Numbered from the stretch's first letter, positions 10,101 through 15,394 are shown. The stretch is 18,430 nt of DNA from Treponema sp. (GCA_016290335.1 JAEETM010000068.1:1-18430); one strand, 5' to 3'. The notes: generated from the sequence alone by a model not told the origin. Program-made: numbers and translations.

Positions 10101-10595
10101 TTTGGGATGCATAGTTTTACCACCTTTATCATTTTTATTAATTACATCGCTATTACTATTTGCGCTTCTTTCTTTTGCCAATTTGGCTAAATAATTGGTT
10201 TCTTCCTTTGTCAAGATAATTTCCTCCACATGTTTCTTTTTCTCCTGCAAAGCGTTTTTTACCACTTTCTTTGTACTTGTACTCTTACTCTTTTGACGTG
10301 GCTCTGTTGTGCCTGTTGTGCTAGCAGTTTTTGCCACTTTCTTTGTACTTGTACCCTTACTCTTTTGACGTAGCTCTGTTTTGCCTGTTGCACTGGCAGC
10401 TTTTGCCACTTTCTTTGTACTTGTACTCTTACTCTTCTGACGCGGCTTTGTTTTGCCTGTTGCACCGGCAGCTTTTGCCACTTTCTTTGTACTTGTACTC
10501 TTACTCTTCTGACGCGGCTCTGTTTTGCCTGTTGCATCGACAGCTTCTGACATCGCGCCAATAATCATCCCCGCAGGAAAAATACCAATTCCCAT
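7161..10595 (-). CDS. Large Hsp70/DnaK-like actin-fold ATPase with basic tandem-repeat N-terminus, 1144 aa
   Basis: The Hsp70-type ATPase core is placed unusually late in the chain. Phosphate-1 motif IGIDFGTKSTVVV is at 509-521, phosphate-2 motif VFDFGGGTTDFDF at 742-754, a GDGGDKFLGG segment near 776 matches the Hsp70 GG-x-x-F region, and the adenosine motif IFLAGNASKS is at 927-936. Residues 21-116 are four 24-residue basic repeats (core RQKSKSTSTKK). Residues about 180-490 form a domain I do not recognise. The C-terminal about 200 residues are partly beta-rich (YWVGYSDND, FEFYYTTST) and may replace the usual substrate-binding domain. Typical DnaK is about 610-640 aa with its ATPase at the N-terminus, so this is a divergent architecture. 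ATG 10595 has AGGAA about 7-9 nt upstream. It sits between the GrpE-like coiled-coil gene and the HerA-like ATPase, which suggests an ATP-driven switch acting with both. Confidence 0.85.
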   Translation of the reverse strand: MGIGIFPAGMIIGAMSEAVDATGKTEPRQKSKSTSTKKVAKAAGATGKTKPRQKSKSTSTKKVAKAASATGKTELRQKSKGTSTKKVAKTASTTGTTEPRQKSKSTSTKKVVKNALQEKKKHVEEIILTKEETNYLAKLAKERSANSNSDVINKNDKGGKTMHPKNNNEPAMRLKKVDPLSQETIKKVNAFPLSNALLHDLGLAEEVDKFITDFTKQFDIYLKENLNLYIELENYPVLLTVTADKKKYLIDNIPAANLQKHASQYYYKEMPDVLKDKRPDYFSIKFPRKKDVPQINNSIQHKYGNIYYTIYTNQYVFRHVEDQFDDARYFGSSYGYDSCDIRISELFDDEPYLSFLLIKGFVPKFPAKYKILSTLFKILQSLYENHYVILGNKISLDPAALGTLRKYLRDKEWLEAFSHYDIELLGKEIQKSTGGTEFISQDTIVNGILTTDSLRADIKEYDSMMLEDPNRGSWELWDAKYRNEALVTLPDVSCYARDPRMDILDGGVIGIDFGTKSTVVVAQDDSDRIEPMRVGMGRFEKAPSARDYENPTVMEFINIDEFLEAYRTGVGRPLTKWADVTASHTAYNDWQNNDKSEYYFSFFGELKQWAGDSNRRIRIRDKQGKEISLPPYDELQDGDFDPIELYAYFIGLYINNMHTGRIYMEYLLSFPVTYSLETRKRILTSFRKGLARSLPQTVLGDKTSMEKFSVEEGVGEPAAYAVCALQCYNLQPKENENIVYGVFDFGGGTTDFDFGIWRKAKGVKERRYNYVIEHFGDGGDKFLGGENLLELLAYEVFKENQNELRTSEVTFCRPPECNRFPGSEFLLADSQEAQTNMRQLMEKLRPFWERTAEYEKEYSSGVIKLRLFNRNGEVLNNFELKVPVKKLDELLRKRIKKGVDSFFDALISNYKKPSYAEKIKDTTKIHIFLAGNASKSVILQELFRQAMDECAKEIQDRMDKKVKVEDLLLIYPPLGTEDANKQIQKLKVTSIDVNSLESPTGKTGVAIGLVQCRKGSKIRVISETKTEEEIKFRYWVGYSDNDNYFVPVISRDCEYNVWHEYYDAGVDRFEFYYTTSTTAERERGLLASETKKSRQKLPAKAVNEDWLIYLRAVGPDTLEYVVAVNDDAVKSGNFKYGPVKIELD
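10248..10535 (-). repeat. Four in-frame 72-bp tandem repeats in the Hsp70-like gene
   Basis: Four consecutive 72-bp units each encode 24 residues with the core PRQKSKSTSTKKV and a variable TG-K-T beginning. The units are near-identical in DNA with a few substitutions, and the last is the most diverged. Because the period is a multiple of three, gain or loss of units would change tail length without a frameshift. The tail is strongly basic. Confidence 0.9.
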
Positions 10596-10676
10596 ATTAA
10601 ATTCCTATATTATCAACTATTTTAACTATATCATACTAGTAGTAACAACCATTTCAACTAAATGTATCGGAAGATA

Positions 10677-11546
10677 TTACGTATATTCCACAATAGTCTT
10701 ACGTTCTGCTTCCTGTTTATTGTTATTCCAAATGCCAGGCAATAATACCCTTTCAATCTTACCTTGGTATTTGCTGCAATTTGCACTTCTAATATGTCGT
10801 TCTTCATCAAACTGCTTTCCTTTCTCGCTTGACATTAATACATATACCGGAGTTTTGTAATTGCAATTTACCAGTTTCAAGAAAAAGTCTATTAATTTTA
10901 CCAACAACTCCATTTCTTTTTCATCAGTTTCGTCAATCCTGTATTTAAGATCATCCCATAACGCTAGTATATTATCCTTATCCGCAACGCTAAGAAGGAA
11001 ATCTAACGGTTTTTTAGAATTTATAATTGACTTAAATCGTTTTTGAGTAGAAGTAGGCAAAGAACAATATAACTTATAATACTGCAATGCTTCTTCAAAT
11101 TCATCAGCAATATTATGATATTCATTATTTTGTTTCAACAAATCCCGATTTTTCTTCTGCAACGAATCCATTTCTATTTTATTTTTTTCGCACTGATTGC
11201 GTAACCCTGCTATTAAAGAAATTTGTTTCTCTTGCTCAGAATCGGCTATTTGGAGTTTTTCTCGCAATTTAAGATTATCTTTTTGTACAAAGGCTAATTC
11301 TTTTTCCAAAGATTCTATAGTATTCTGTGCCGTTAATAAATCTTGTTGAATTCTTTTTAAATCTATTAATTTTTCATTCTCATTCTTTCTATTTCTAACT
11401 TTATCACTTAAAATATCATCTGAATCAAAACTTTCAAATGATTCTTTTATGACCGATAGCATTTTTTTTTGAATCACAGGATTATCTAGAGCTATGGCAA
11501 AACGTTTTAAAAATTTTTCCATTTTTTCTTCCTCGCTATCAAACAT
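10677..11546 (-). CDS. Coiled-coil protein with GrpE-like C-terminal domain, 289 aa
   Basis: Residues about 55-150 are a heptad-like coiled coil rich in K, E, Q and L. A helical stretch follows (about 150-230). The last 50 residues carry a pattern seen in the beta domain of GrpE nucleotide exchange factors: G-x-x-FDEERH near 243-251, then GKIERVLLPG near 262-271, then RKTIVEY near 282-288. GrpE has FDPxxH, G-x-V-x-x-V-x-x-x-GY and R-x-A-x-V-x-V in the same order and after a coiled coil. GrpE partners Hsp70 by opening its nucleotide cleft, and the next gene is an Hsp70-like ATPase, so a dedicated exchange factor is a reasonable inference from order and motif. The assignment is not certain, because the protein is longer than usual GrpE (about 200 aa) and the match is short. 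ATG 11546 has AGGTGAG about 7 nt upstream. The gap to the Hsp70-like gene is 81 nt, with no terminator seen. Confidence 0.72.
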   Translation of the reverse strand: MFDSEEEKMEKFLKRFAIALDNPVIQKKMLSVIKESFESFDSDDILSDKVRNRKNENEKLIDLKRIQQDLLTAQNTIESLEKELAFVQKDNLKLREKLQIADSEQEKQISLIAGLRNQCEKNKIEMDSLQKKNRDLLKQNNEYHNIADEFEEALQYYKLYCSLPTSTQKRFKSIINSKKPLDFLLSVADKDNILALWDDLKYRIDETDEKEMELLVKLIDFFLKLVNCNYKTPVYVLMSSEKGKQFDEERHIRSANCSKYQGKIERVLLPGIWNNNKQEAERKTIVEYT

Positions 11547-11651
11547 TATCGCTCACCTGCTATGAAAAAACCGTACAACAACTCTCGGTAGTTTTTCATC
11601 CTTTCCTTAAAATGAAATTTATAAAACATAATAATTATAAATATTTTTTTT

Positions 11652-11684
11652 ATTATACCATAATACTGTTTTTCTTTCATGAAA
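11652..11684 (-). promoter_or_regulatory. Putative promoter of the coiled-coil/Hsp70/HerA operon with palindrome at the -35 position
   Basis: On the minus strand TATAAT (11657 to 11652) lies about 106 nt before the coiled-coil gene. The -35 position has no consensus but overlaps a perfect 10-bp palindrome, TTTCATGAAA (11675-11684), which could be an operator. Downstream in the leader, 8-bp arms ATTTATAA (11617-11624) and TTATAAAT (11635-11642) form another dyad. Control by the adjacent XRE protein is inferred. Confidence 0.4.
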
Positions 11685-11740
11685 TATTATCGTAATTAGT
11701 TAATCATTCTAAAAATATTCATACATGTAATAGTGATAGT

Positions 11741-11965
11741 TCACTTCAGCAATTCCTGATACTCAACCTGTAATGCCTCGGCAATTGCTAAAAGCGCTTC
11801 CATGCGGAAATTTGTTTTTCCTCTCTCCATGCCGGAAATCTGTGTACGCGAAATACCGGACGCTTCTGCCAGTTCATTTTGTGTCATGTTTAATTTCCGT
11901 CTGCACATCAGGATATTTAATCCAATCCGCTGGCGTTCTTTTTTTAATAGTTCTTTATTGATCAT
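11741..11965 (-). CDS. XRE/Cro-CI-family small DNA-binding regulator, 74 aa
   Basis: This is a single-domain helix-turn-helix repressor-type protein. The core MTQNELAEASGISRTQISGM (about residues 27-46) is a textbook Xre HTH, and ERGKTNFRMEALLAIAEAL completes the five-helix fold. It has no sensor or oligomerisation domain beyond the HTH. The start is placed at ATG 11965 because CGAGGC lies about 9 nt upstream; a longer frame would need a TTG at 11986. The gene lies 194 nt upstream of the coiled-coil/Hsp70-like/HerA operon on the same strand, with a separate promoter between them. Small Xre proteins in this position commonly repress the operon that follows, and autoregulation is likely. A short dyad, AGTGA-TAGT-TCACT (11732-11745), overlaps its stop codon and could be part of that control. 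Confidence 0.88.
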   Translation of the reverse strand: MINKELLKKERQRIGLNILMCRRKLNMTQNELAEASGISRTQISGMERGKTNFRMEALLAIAEALQVEYQELLK

Positions 11966-12020
11966 CACAAATTGCCTCGGTATCAAGTAAATGAGAAATC
12001 ATGGTTATGAAAATATATTC

Positions 12021-12092
12021 TTCTTATTATTATCTCATAAAAATAATTACTGTAGTGTACAATATCCGCAACATTTGTACATCCTATACGAC
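12021..12092 (-). promoter_or_regulatory. Promoter-like segment upstream of the XRE gene (copy 1 of a pair)
   Basis: On the minus strand TTGTAC and TATGAG are 17 bp apart, about 60-90 nt before the XRE start. The segment aligns without gaps to 12833-12904 at roughly two-thirds identity, including both boxes and their spacing. A distal block reading GCAACATTTGT on the plus strand is shared with one difference. A weak hairpin, GGCAA/TTGCC near 12117-12131, lies further upstream and may end the membrane-protein gene. Confidence 0.4.
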
Positions 12093-12159
12093 ATCTGCAT
12101 AAAAACCTTGCAAACGGCAAAGAAATTGCCATCATCACTTTCAATATCGAATGCGTTGA

Positions 12160-12573
12160 CTAAAATTCCCTTACTTTCTTATATAGCGATTTGTAAAAGA
12201 TTTCCTTTTCCCTGTCGTTAAAGAACATGAATTTCGGTGCGTTGTGCAAAATCCTTTGCACCTTTTCTTCAGCGCTTAGCTCGGTATTTTGATAATAATA
12301 CTGATGGACTATTTCATTGAGTATGTTCAGCCCGTAAATTACCACACCGCAGGTTAACCATACCGACCACCGGTCATCCTGAAATACATAATGGGCTGCG
12401 CCTAAACATGTGACTAACAAAAAACTTGAATCAATCATAAGGTCAAAGAGTATCGTTTTTGCAAATACGGTAATGTTGTCAAGATTTCTGATGTTTTCTT
12501 TATCCAAACGATATAACACGATTGACAGTTTTAATCCTTCAAAAGACATCTTATTCGTTCGAAATAGTTTCAT
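12160..12573 (-). CDS. Small membrane protein with two predicted transmembrane helices, 137 aa
   Basis: I do not recognise the family. Two hydrophobic segments are visible: about residues 42-66 (ILFDLMIDSSFLLVTCLGAA) and about 72-92 (WLTCGVVIYGLNILNEIV). They are flanked by a charged N-terminus and a cytoplasmic-looking basic C-terminus (NDREKEIFYKSLYKKVREF). The start is fixed at ATG 12573 by GGAGGG 5-6 nt upstream. A longer frame reaches a GTG at 12774, but it would translate through the conserved promoter at 12683-12722. The gene is therefore read as having a roughly 100-nt leader from that promoter. The promoter shares its upstream motif with two others in the window, one of them divergent from a WYL regulator. 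That makes this gene a probable member of the same regulon. Confidence 0.72.
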   Translation of the reverse strand: MKLFRTNKMSFEGLKLSIVLYRLDKENIRNLDNITVFAKTILFDLMIDSSFLLVTCLGAAHYVFQDDRWSVWLTCGVVIYGLNILNEIVHQYYYQNTELSAEEKVQRILHNAPKFMFFNDREKEIFYKSLYKKVREF

Positions 12574-12673
12574 TGGCCCTCCTGTTGTCACATACTCATT
12601 TTCTTTTTCTTCATGCCGTCTTCGTCCTTGGCAATGTGGACTATAACGTTCCCCTTCCGATTCCGCTATTGTT

Positions 12674-12722
12674 CTATTCTCAATTATAGTTTCTTTGTGC
12701 GACAGGATGCGTCGGTGTGAAA
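12674..12722. repeat. 49-bp repeat, copy 1
   Basis: The 49 bases are identical to 15867-15915, in the same orientation. The repeat contains the motif promoter described at 12683-12722. A diverged third copy of the promoter part lies at 17404-17443. Confidence 0.95.
12683..12722 (-). promoter_or_regulatory. Motif promoter P1 (for the 137 aa membrane protein)
   Basis: Read on the minus strand: TTTCACA, one variable base, CGACGCATCCTGTC, 12 bp, then a perfect TATAAT. No -35 consensus sits 17 bp upstream; the shared motif occupies that place, which suggests an activator-dependent promoter. The motif and spacing recur at P2 (15876-15915) and P3 (17404-17443). Confidence 0.65.
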
Positions 12723-12832
12723 TGGAACAAATGAACAAGACAACATAAAATATTGCAAAATAAAAAGGAAGCACTCTCGTAATTGATAGTTCTCCCTTTC
12801 AATTGTAGCTAATATGTGACTGTACATCGTCT

Positions 12833-12904
12833 TTCTTTTTATTACCTCATAATATCTATGTTCGCGTTGCACAACATACGCTACATTTGTTATTTGTATA
12901 GCAC
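12833..12904 (-). promoter_or_regulatory. Promoter-like segment upstream of P1 (copy 2 of a pair)
   Basis: On the minus strand TTGTGC and TATGAG are 17 bp apart. The segment aligns with 12021-12092 at roughly two-thirds identity. A transcript from here would read through P1 into the 137 aa membrane-protein gene. Confidence 0.35.
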
Positions 12905-12908
12905 ACTA

Positions 12909-13424
12909 CTACTTTTTCAGCCACTTTGCAGCTTCTTCTTTATTCACTGGTACACCATCTCCGCGATAATATGCCGTGCCCAAATTATGCCGTGCCTTAG
13001 CATGACCCTGTTCTGCCGCTTTTCGACACCAGTACACTGCTGCGGTCAAATCTTTCTCTACACCTCGTCCCAAGTGATATGAGTTTCCGACCCTGTATTG
13101 TGATTCGGCATCACCCAGTTCAGCGGCCTTATAATACCACTGGAACGCTTCTTTTGCGTCTGGCTCAACCCCTTTGCCAAATTGATACATCATGCCTATC
13201 ATGTACAATGCATCAACGATTCCCTGTTCCCCAGCCGCTTTGAACCAGTACAACGCCTTGCTCCAGTCTTTGGGTATGCCTACACCATTGTAGTAAGAAA
13301 TGCCCAGATTATATTGTGCCATTGCATGACCCTGCTCGGCCTTAATTAACCACCGCTGAACCGTTTCTTCTGTCGGCAAGCCAGTTTTCACAGGTTCCTT
13401 TTTTCTATTCTCAGTACACAACAT
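12909..13424 (-). CDS. Sel1-repeat (SLR/TPR-like) protein, 171 aa
   Basis: About four Sel1-like repeats of 36 residues fill the protein from about residue 33: 33-68, 69-104, 105-140 and 141-171. Each shows the A-x-x-Q/L-Y-x-L/I-G-x-x-Y-x-x-G-x-G-V pattern followed by K-A/E-A-x-x-W-x-x-K-A-A-E-x-G. Such solenoids bind other proteins and act as scaffolds or adaptors in stress and signalling pathways. No signal peptide is visible, so the product is probably cytoplasmic. ATG 13424 overlaps the last 14 nt of the 55 aa gene upstream, which points to translational coupling. GGAG lies 5 nt before the ATG, inside the upstream gene. It is the third gene of a likely operon with the 99 aa and 55 aa genes. 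Confidence 0.9.
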   Translation of the reverse strand: MLCTENRKKEPVKTGLPTEETVQRWLIKAEQGHAMAQYNLGISYYNGVGIPKDWSKALYWFKAAGEQGIVDALYMIGMMYQFGKGVEPDAKEAFQWYYKAAELGDAESQYRVGNSYHLGRGVEKDLTAAVYWCRKAAEQGHAKARHNLGTAYYRGDGVPVNKEEAAKWLKK

Positions 13425-13578
13425 ATTTCTCCATCCATTCTTTCATTTCATAATACTTTTTCACTTCTTCGTAGCAACCATGCTTCTTCGCCCATTCCAA
13501 AGCTTTCTTTTTTCTTAGCTCTTTCTCTTTCCTATACAATGGATCCCATTTTTCCCGCGGCATAATAATGTTTGACAT
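13411..13578 (-). CDS. Small charged protein, 55 aa, coupled to the Sel1 gene
   Basis: This short frame begins at ATG 13578 with AAGGAG about 10 nt upstream and stops at TGA 13411, overlapping the Sel1-repeat start by 14 nt. The product is highly charged and helical (RKEKELRKKKALEWAKKHG, then EEVKKYYEMKEWMEKY). No family is recognised. It starts 22 nt after the stop of the 99 aa gene. The ribosome binding site, tight spacing and overlap support a real gene. Confidence 0.7.
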   Translation of the reverse strand: MSNIIMPREKWDPLYRKEKELRKKKALEWAKKHGCYEEVKKYYEMKEWMEKYVVY

Positions 13579-13600
13579 AGTGATTTTCTCCTTCCTTTCA

Positions 13601-13900
13601 TCATTCAGCGCAGTATCTGTCTAACTGAGCCAACAGCACTTTCGGTTTTATCACCGCACGGTAAGCCACTTCTTTATGTCCGTTTGTATCCTGTTCCCAT
13701 TTTACAGACAAGGTAATGCCTTTCAGGCCTTCGTCTTCCACGCAGTCGCGGTAGTTTTCAAAACCGTTGTAAATGTTCATCCGGATTTCTTCTTCATCCT
13801 TTAGCCTGTCTGCCAGGTAGAACAGGTTCCGCAGCAGGTTCTCATGGGTATTGGGGAAGTGAATCTGGTTTGCGTGCATTTTCTCAAGATAACTGTTCAT
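13601..13900 (-). CDS. Hypothetical protein, 99 aa, first gene of the Sel1 operon
   Basis: I do not recognise this protein. It is mixed alpha/beta, with an acidic central helix (YLADRLKDEEEIRMNIYNGF) and a likely beta-hairpin (GITLSVKWEQD, EVAYRAVIKP). There is no membrane segment. The start is placed at ATG 13900 because GGAGGAGG lies about 7 nt upstream. The frame remains open to 13978, but that extension crosses a conserved non-coding-like element (13959-13984) and has no ribosome binding site. It is followed at 22 nt by the 55 aa gene and then the Sel1-repeat gene, so the three probably form one transcript. A possible extended -10 (TGGTATCAT) is visible about 45 nt upstream of the start. 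Function is unknown. Confidence 0.75.
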   Translation of the reverse strand: MNSYLEKMHANQIHFPNTHENLLRNLFYLADRLKDEEEIRMNIYNGFENYRDCVEDEGLKGITLSVKWEQDTNGHKEVAYRAVIKPKVLLAQLDRYCAE

Positions 13901-13958
13901 TGGGCATCCTCCTCCTTCTCTTTTGCTAACAATATGATACCATGTAACAGTTTTTTCG

Positions 13959-13984
13959 GGTTTCCCGGCAGGCAACATTTTGCA
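13959..13984. repeat. Post-terminator repeat element, copy A
   Basis: The 26 bp match 15745-15771 with two substitutions and one T indel. On the plus strand it runs from GGTTTCCC through GGCAACATTTT to GCA. It contains a dyad of the form TTSCC-N4-GGSAA and lies directly after a minus-strand terminator and before the promoter region of the next minus-strand operon. Confidence 0.75.
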
Positions 13985-14018
13985 AAACGGAGAAAGAGCC
14001 TCCGGTTACAGAAGCTCT
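13985..14018 (-). terminator. Intrinsic terminator of the 119 aa glycine-zipper gene
   Basis: On the minus strand AGAGCTTCT (14018-14010) pairs with GGAGGCTCT (14003-13995) over a 6-nt loop, with two G-U pairs. TTCTCCGTTTT follows. It lies about 48 nt after the stop of the 119 aa gene. Confidence 0.6.
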
Positions 14019-14065
14019 TCCTCCTCACGATTTAAAATAAGCCTGGCTAATTGATTTCAATTTTT

Positions 14066-14425
14066 TTACAACGCCGGTCCCCACTCATCTTCTGTCATTT
14101 CTGCATCAATCCGTTCCATCATTTCTTCGTGTTCGCGTTCTTCCTGTTCTAGTGCTTCCTTCGTAGCATACTTGGTCTTGGCTTCTTCATATCCTTCAAA
14201 GTATGCGTCATAATCCGCCTCGTCGCCTAACCCATCTGCAATGGCCGCTCCTACAATTCCGGCGGTCACTGCCGCGAGGCCTGTGCCGATGCCACTCAAC
14301 GAACCGGCCAACGTTGCCGCTCCTAACACGGAACCACCGCCGGTAAACGGCGCTGCCGCTACCGCACCAATACCTAACGCTGCCCCTAACAAAATCCGTT
14401 CCATACTTAAATCGCCTCTTGCCAT
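14066..14425 (-). CDS. Glycine-zipper small protein, 119 aa
   Basis: Residues about 10-66 are rich in G, A, S, V and L with recurrent small-x3-small spacing (LLGAALGIGAVAAA, GSVLGAATLAGSLSGIGTGL, VTAGIVGAAIADG), typical of glycine-zipper membrane-inserting or oligomerising segments. The rest is an acidic helix with many E, D and Y, ending in DEWGPAL. There is no clear signal peptide. ATG 14425 has AAGGAGG about 9 nt upstream. The gene appears monocistronic, with a terminator downstream at 13985-14018. It is divergent from the HTH gene at 14585, with a shared 159-nt promoter region. A TATAAC box lies at 14509-14514 on the minus strand. Function is not known; a membrane-active or envelope-associated stress protein is possible. 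Confidence 0.75.
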   Translation of the reverse strand: MARGDLSMERILLGAALGIGAVAAAPFTGGGSVLGAATLAGSLSGIGTGLAAVTAGIVGAAIADGLGDEADYDAYFEGYEEAKTKYATKEALEQEEREHEEMMERIDAEMTEDEWGPAL

Positions 14426-14549
14426 TTTGTTATTCCTCCTTCAATTTCAACACTTTCAAATACTGGTTTAACCTGTCTGCAATGCTCAAAAGTTTTATTA
14501 ATGCCGGTGTTATATTTATTTTCACTGTTTCCCCCTTCCGCAGTTGTGC

Positions 14550-14555
14550 TATAAT
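14550..14555 (+). promoter_or_regulatory. -10 box of the HTH gene
   Basis: TATAAT lies 29 nt before ATG 14585. No good -35 is found at 17 bp (GTTTCC). GGAG at 14572-14575 is the ribosome binding site. Confidence 0.5.
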
Positions 14556-14584
14556 GATTTCATAAACATACAGGAGCTGATTTC

Positions 14585-15163
14585 ATGATTACCGATGAAC
14601 TGTTTTCTAAAGAATTTGAGAGTTTCCATTTTAAGGAAATCCATCGCAACCCGCCCAAATCGCTGCTTGCATCCGTAAAACAGCCTGCCGGTCTGCCCGG
14701 TGTGTTCGGCGGCATTCTTGCCGGTGGCTTCTCATGGGGACAGATGCATCTTCCGCCGGATAAACCGGATATGGACGCCGAACTGGAAAAGGAACTGGCA
14801 AAGCGCGAGCCCAACTTTTACGATTATCTGATCTATTACATGGACCAGAAGCATATTGATAAAGAGGCAGACCTTTACCGGAAAGCGGAAATCAGCCGGC
14901 CTGTGTTTTCCAAAATCCGTTCCATGCGGAAAACGAACCACCGCCCCAGCAAACCGACGGTCATTAAGCTCTGCCTGGCATTGCACCTGAATTCCAAAGA
15001 AACGCAGGAAATGCTTCACACGGTAGGGTACGGTATGTCCAATTCTTCGCTGATTGATAAAATCATTATGTTTTTTATTGAACACAATGAATTTGACATC
15101 TTTAAAATTGATAACAAAATTTACGATAAAACCAAGCAACGCTACTTAATTGAAAAGCTGTAA
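14585..15163 (+). CDS. Protein with C-terminal Xre-like helix-turn-helix domain, 192 aa
   Basis: The C-terminal half (about residues 78-175) shows a helix-turn-helix module I associate with many Firmicute proteins, including some macro-domain proteins: AEISRPVFSKIRSMR, then PSKPTVIKLCLALHLN, then ETQEMLHTVGYGMSNSS and DIFKID. The N-terminal about 75 residues are different, with a glycine-rich patch (GVFGGILAGGFSWG) and an acidic helix, and contain no enzymatic domain I recognise. It probably binds DNA as a regulator. ATG 14585 has AGGAG about 9 nt upstream and a TATAAT 29 nt upstream. It is the only complete plus-strand gene here and is divergent from the glycine-zipper gene, which is a likely target. 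It ends in a strong terminator at 15170-15191. Confidence 0.82.
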   Translation: MITDELFSKEFESFHFKEIHRNPPKSLLASVKQPAGLPGVFGGILAGGFSWGQMHLPPDKPDMDAELEKELAKREPNFYDYLIYYMDQKHIDKEADLYRKAEISRPVFSKIRSMRKTNHRPSKPTVIKLCLALHLNSKETQEMLHTVGYGMSNSSLIDKIIMFFIEHNEFDIFKIDNKIYDKTKQRYLIEKL

Positions 15164-15169
15164 GGCAAG

Positions 15170-15191
15170 GGGCTGCACGGGCAGCCCTTTT
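15170..15191 (+). terminator. Intrinsic terminator of the HTH gene
   Basis: GGGCTGC (15170-15176) and GCAGCCC (15181-15187) form a perfect 7-bp stem with a 4-nt loop, followed directly by TTTTTG. It starts 7 nt after the stop. On the minus strand it could also end the convergent 61 aa gene, but there the T-tract is poor. Confidence 0.88.
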
Positions 15192-15208
15192 TGTTTGTCC
15201 CCAATGTC

Positions 15209-15394
15209 TCAACGCAGGAAGAAAAGAATCGGTATCAGTGAAATCTTGTCAAAGATTGCCGAAATCAGCCAGCCTGCCAGTACCACTACTGTAATCACCG
15301 TAAGCCAGGTGCCGATTTTGCATTCAGCATAAATCTTTCCCGCTAACGCTTTCAGTATCGCAAGGGCCAGTACTGTCATTACCGCTACGCCCAT
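15209..15394 (-). CDS. Small integral membrane protein, 61 aa
   Basis: It is almost wholly hydrophobic, with segments MTVLALAILKALAG, TWLTVITVVVLAGWLISAIF and ISLIPILFFL, so two or three short membrane passes are likely. A K-E-C-K patch at about 20-26 separates the first two. ATG 15394 has GGAG 6 nt upstream and overlaps the end of the 75 aa gene by 10 nt in another frame, so translation is probably coupled. Unknown family. Paired small membrane proteins of this size can be holin-like, toxin-like or subunits of a small membrane complex; the sequence does not decide. Confidence 0.7.
   Translation of the reverse strand: MGVAVMTVLALAILKALAGKIYAECKIGTWLTVITVVVLAGWLISAIFDKISLIPILFFLR

Larger units (their letters stand above)
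12574..12908. other. Intergenic region with two promoter-like segments, no convincing gene
   Basis: On the minus strand it holds the promoter-like segment at 12833-12904, then the motif promoter at 12683-12722, then a roughly 100-nt leader into the 137 aa membrane gene. Short frames here (for example one starting at 12827) lack a ribosome binding site and cross the promoter. No clear terminator is seen after the Sel1-repeat gene. Confidence 0.5.

Noticed and set aside
10248..10535. Possible CRISPR array from regular repeats
   Set aside because: The units are contiguous 72-bp coding repeats with no unique spacers, and there are no cas genes nearby.
10259..10564. Repetitive frames on both strands over the tandem repeats
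   Set aside because: They are off-frame translations of the 72-bp repeats in the Hsp70-like gene and have no ribosome binding site.
12574..12774. N-terminal extension of the 137 aa membrane protein from GTG 12774
   Set aside because: It crosses the 49-bp promoter repeat, and the internal ATG has a near-perfect ribosome binding site. The same frame being open in the second repeat copy is explained by identical DNA.
12684..12872. 62-codon minus-strand frame
   Set aside because: It has no ribosome binding site and overlaps two promoter-like segments; the composition is not protein-like.
13901..13978. Extension of the 99 aa protein to 125 aa
   Set aside because: The extension runs over the conserved post-terminator element, has no ribosome binding site, and the internal ATG has GGAGGAGG.
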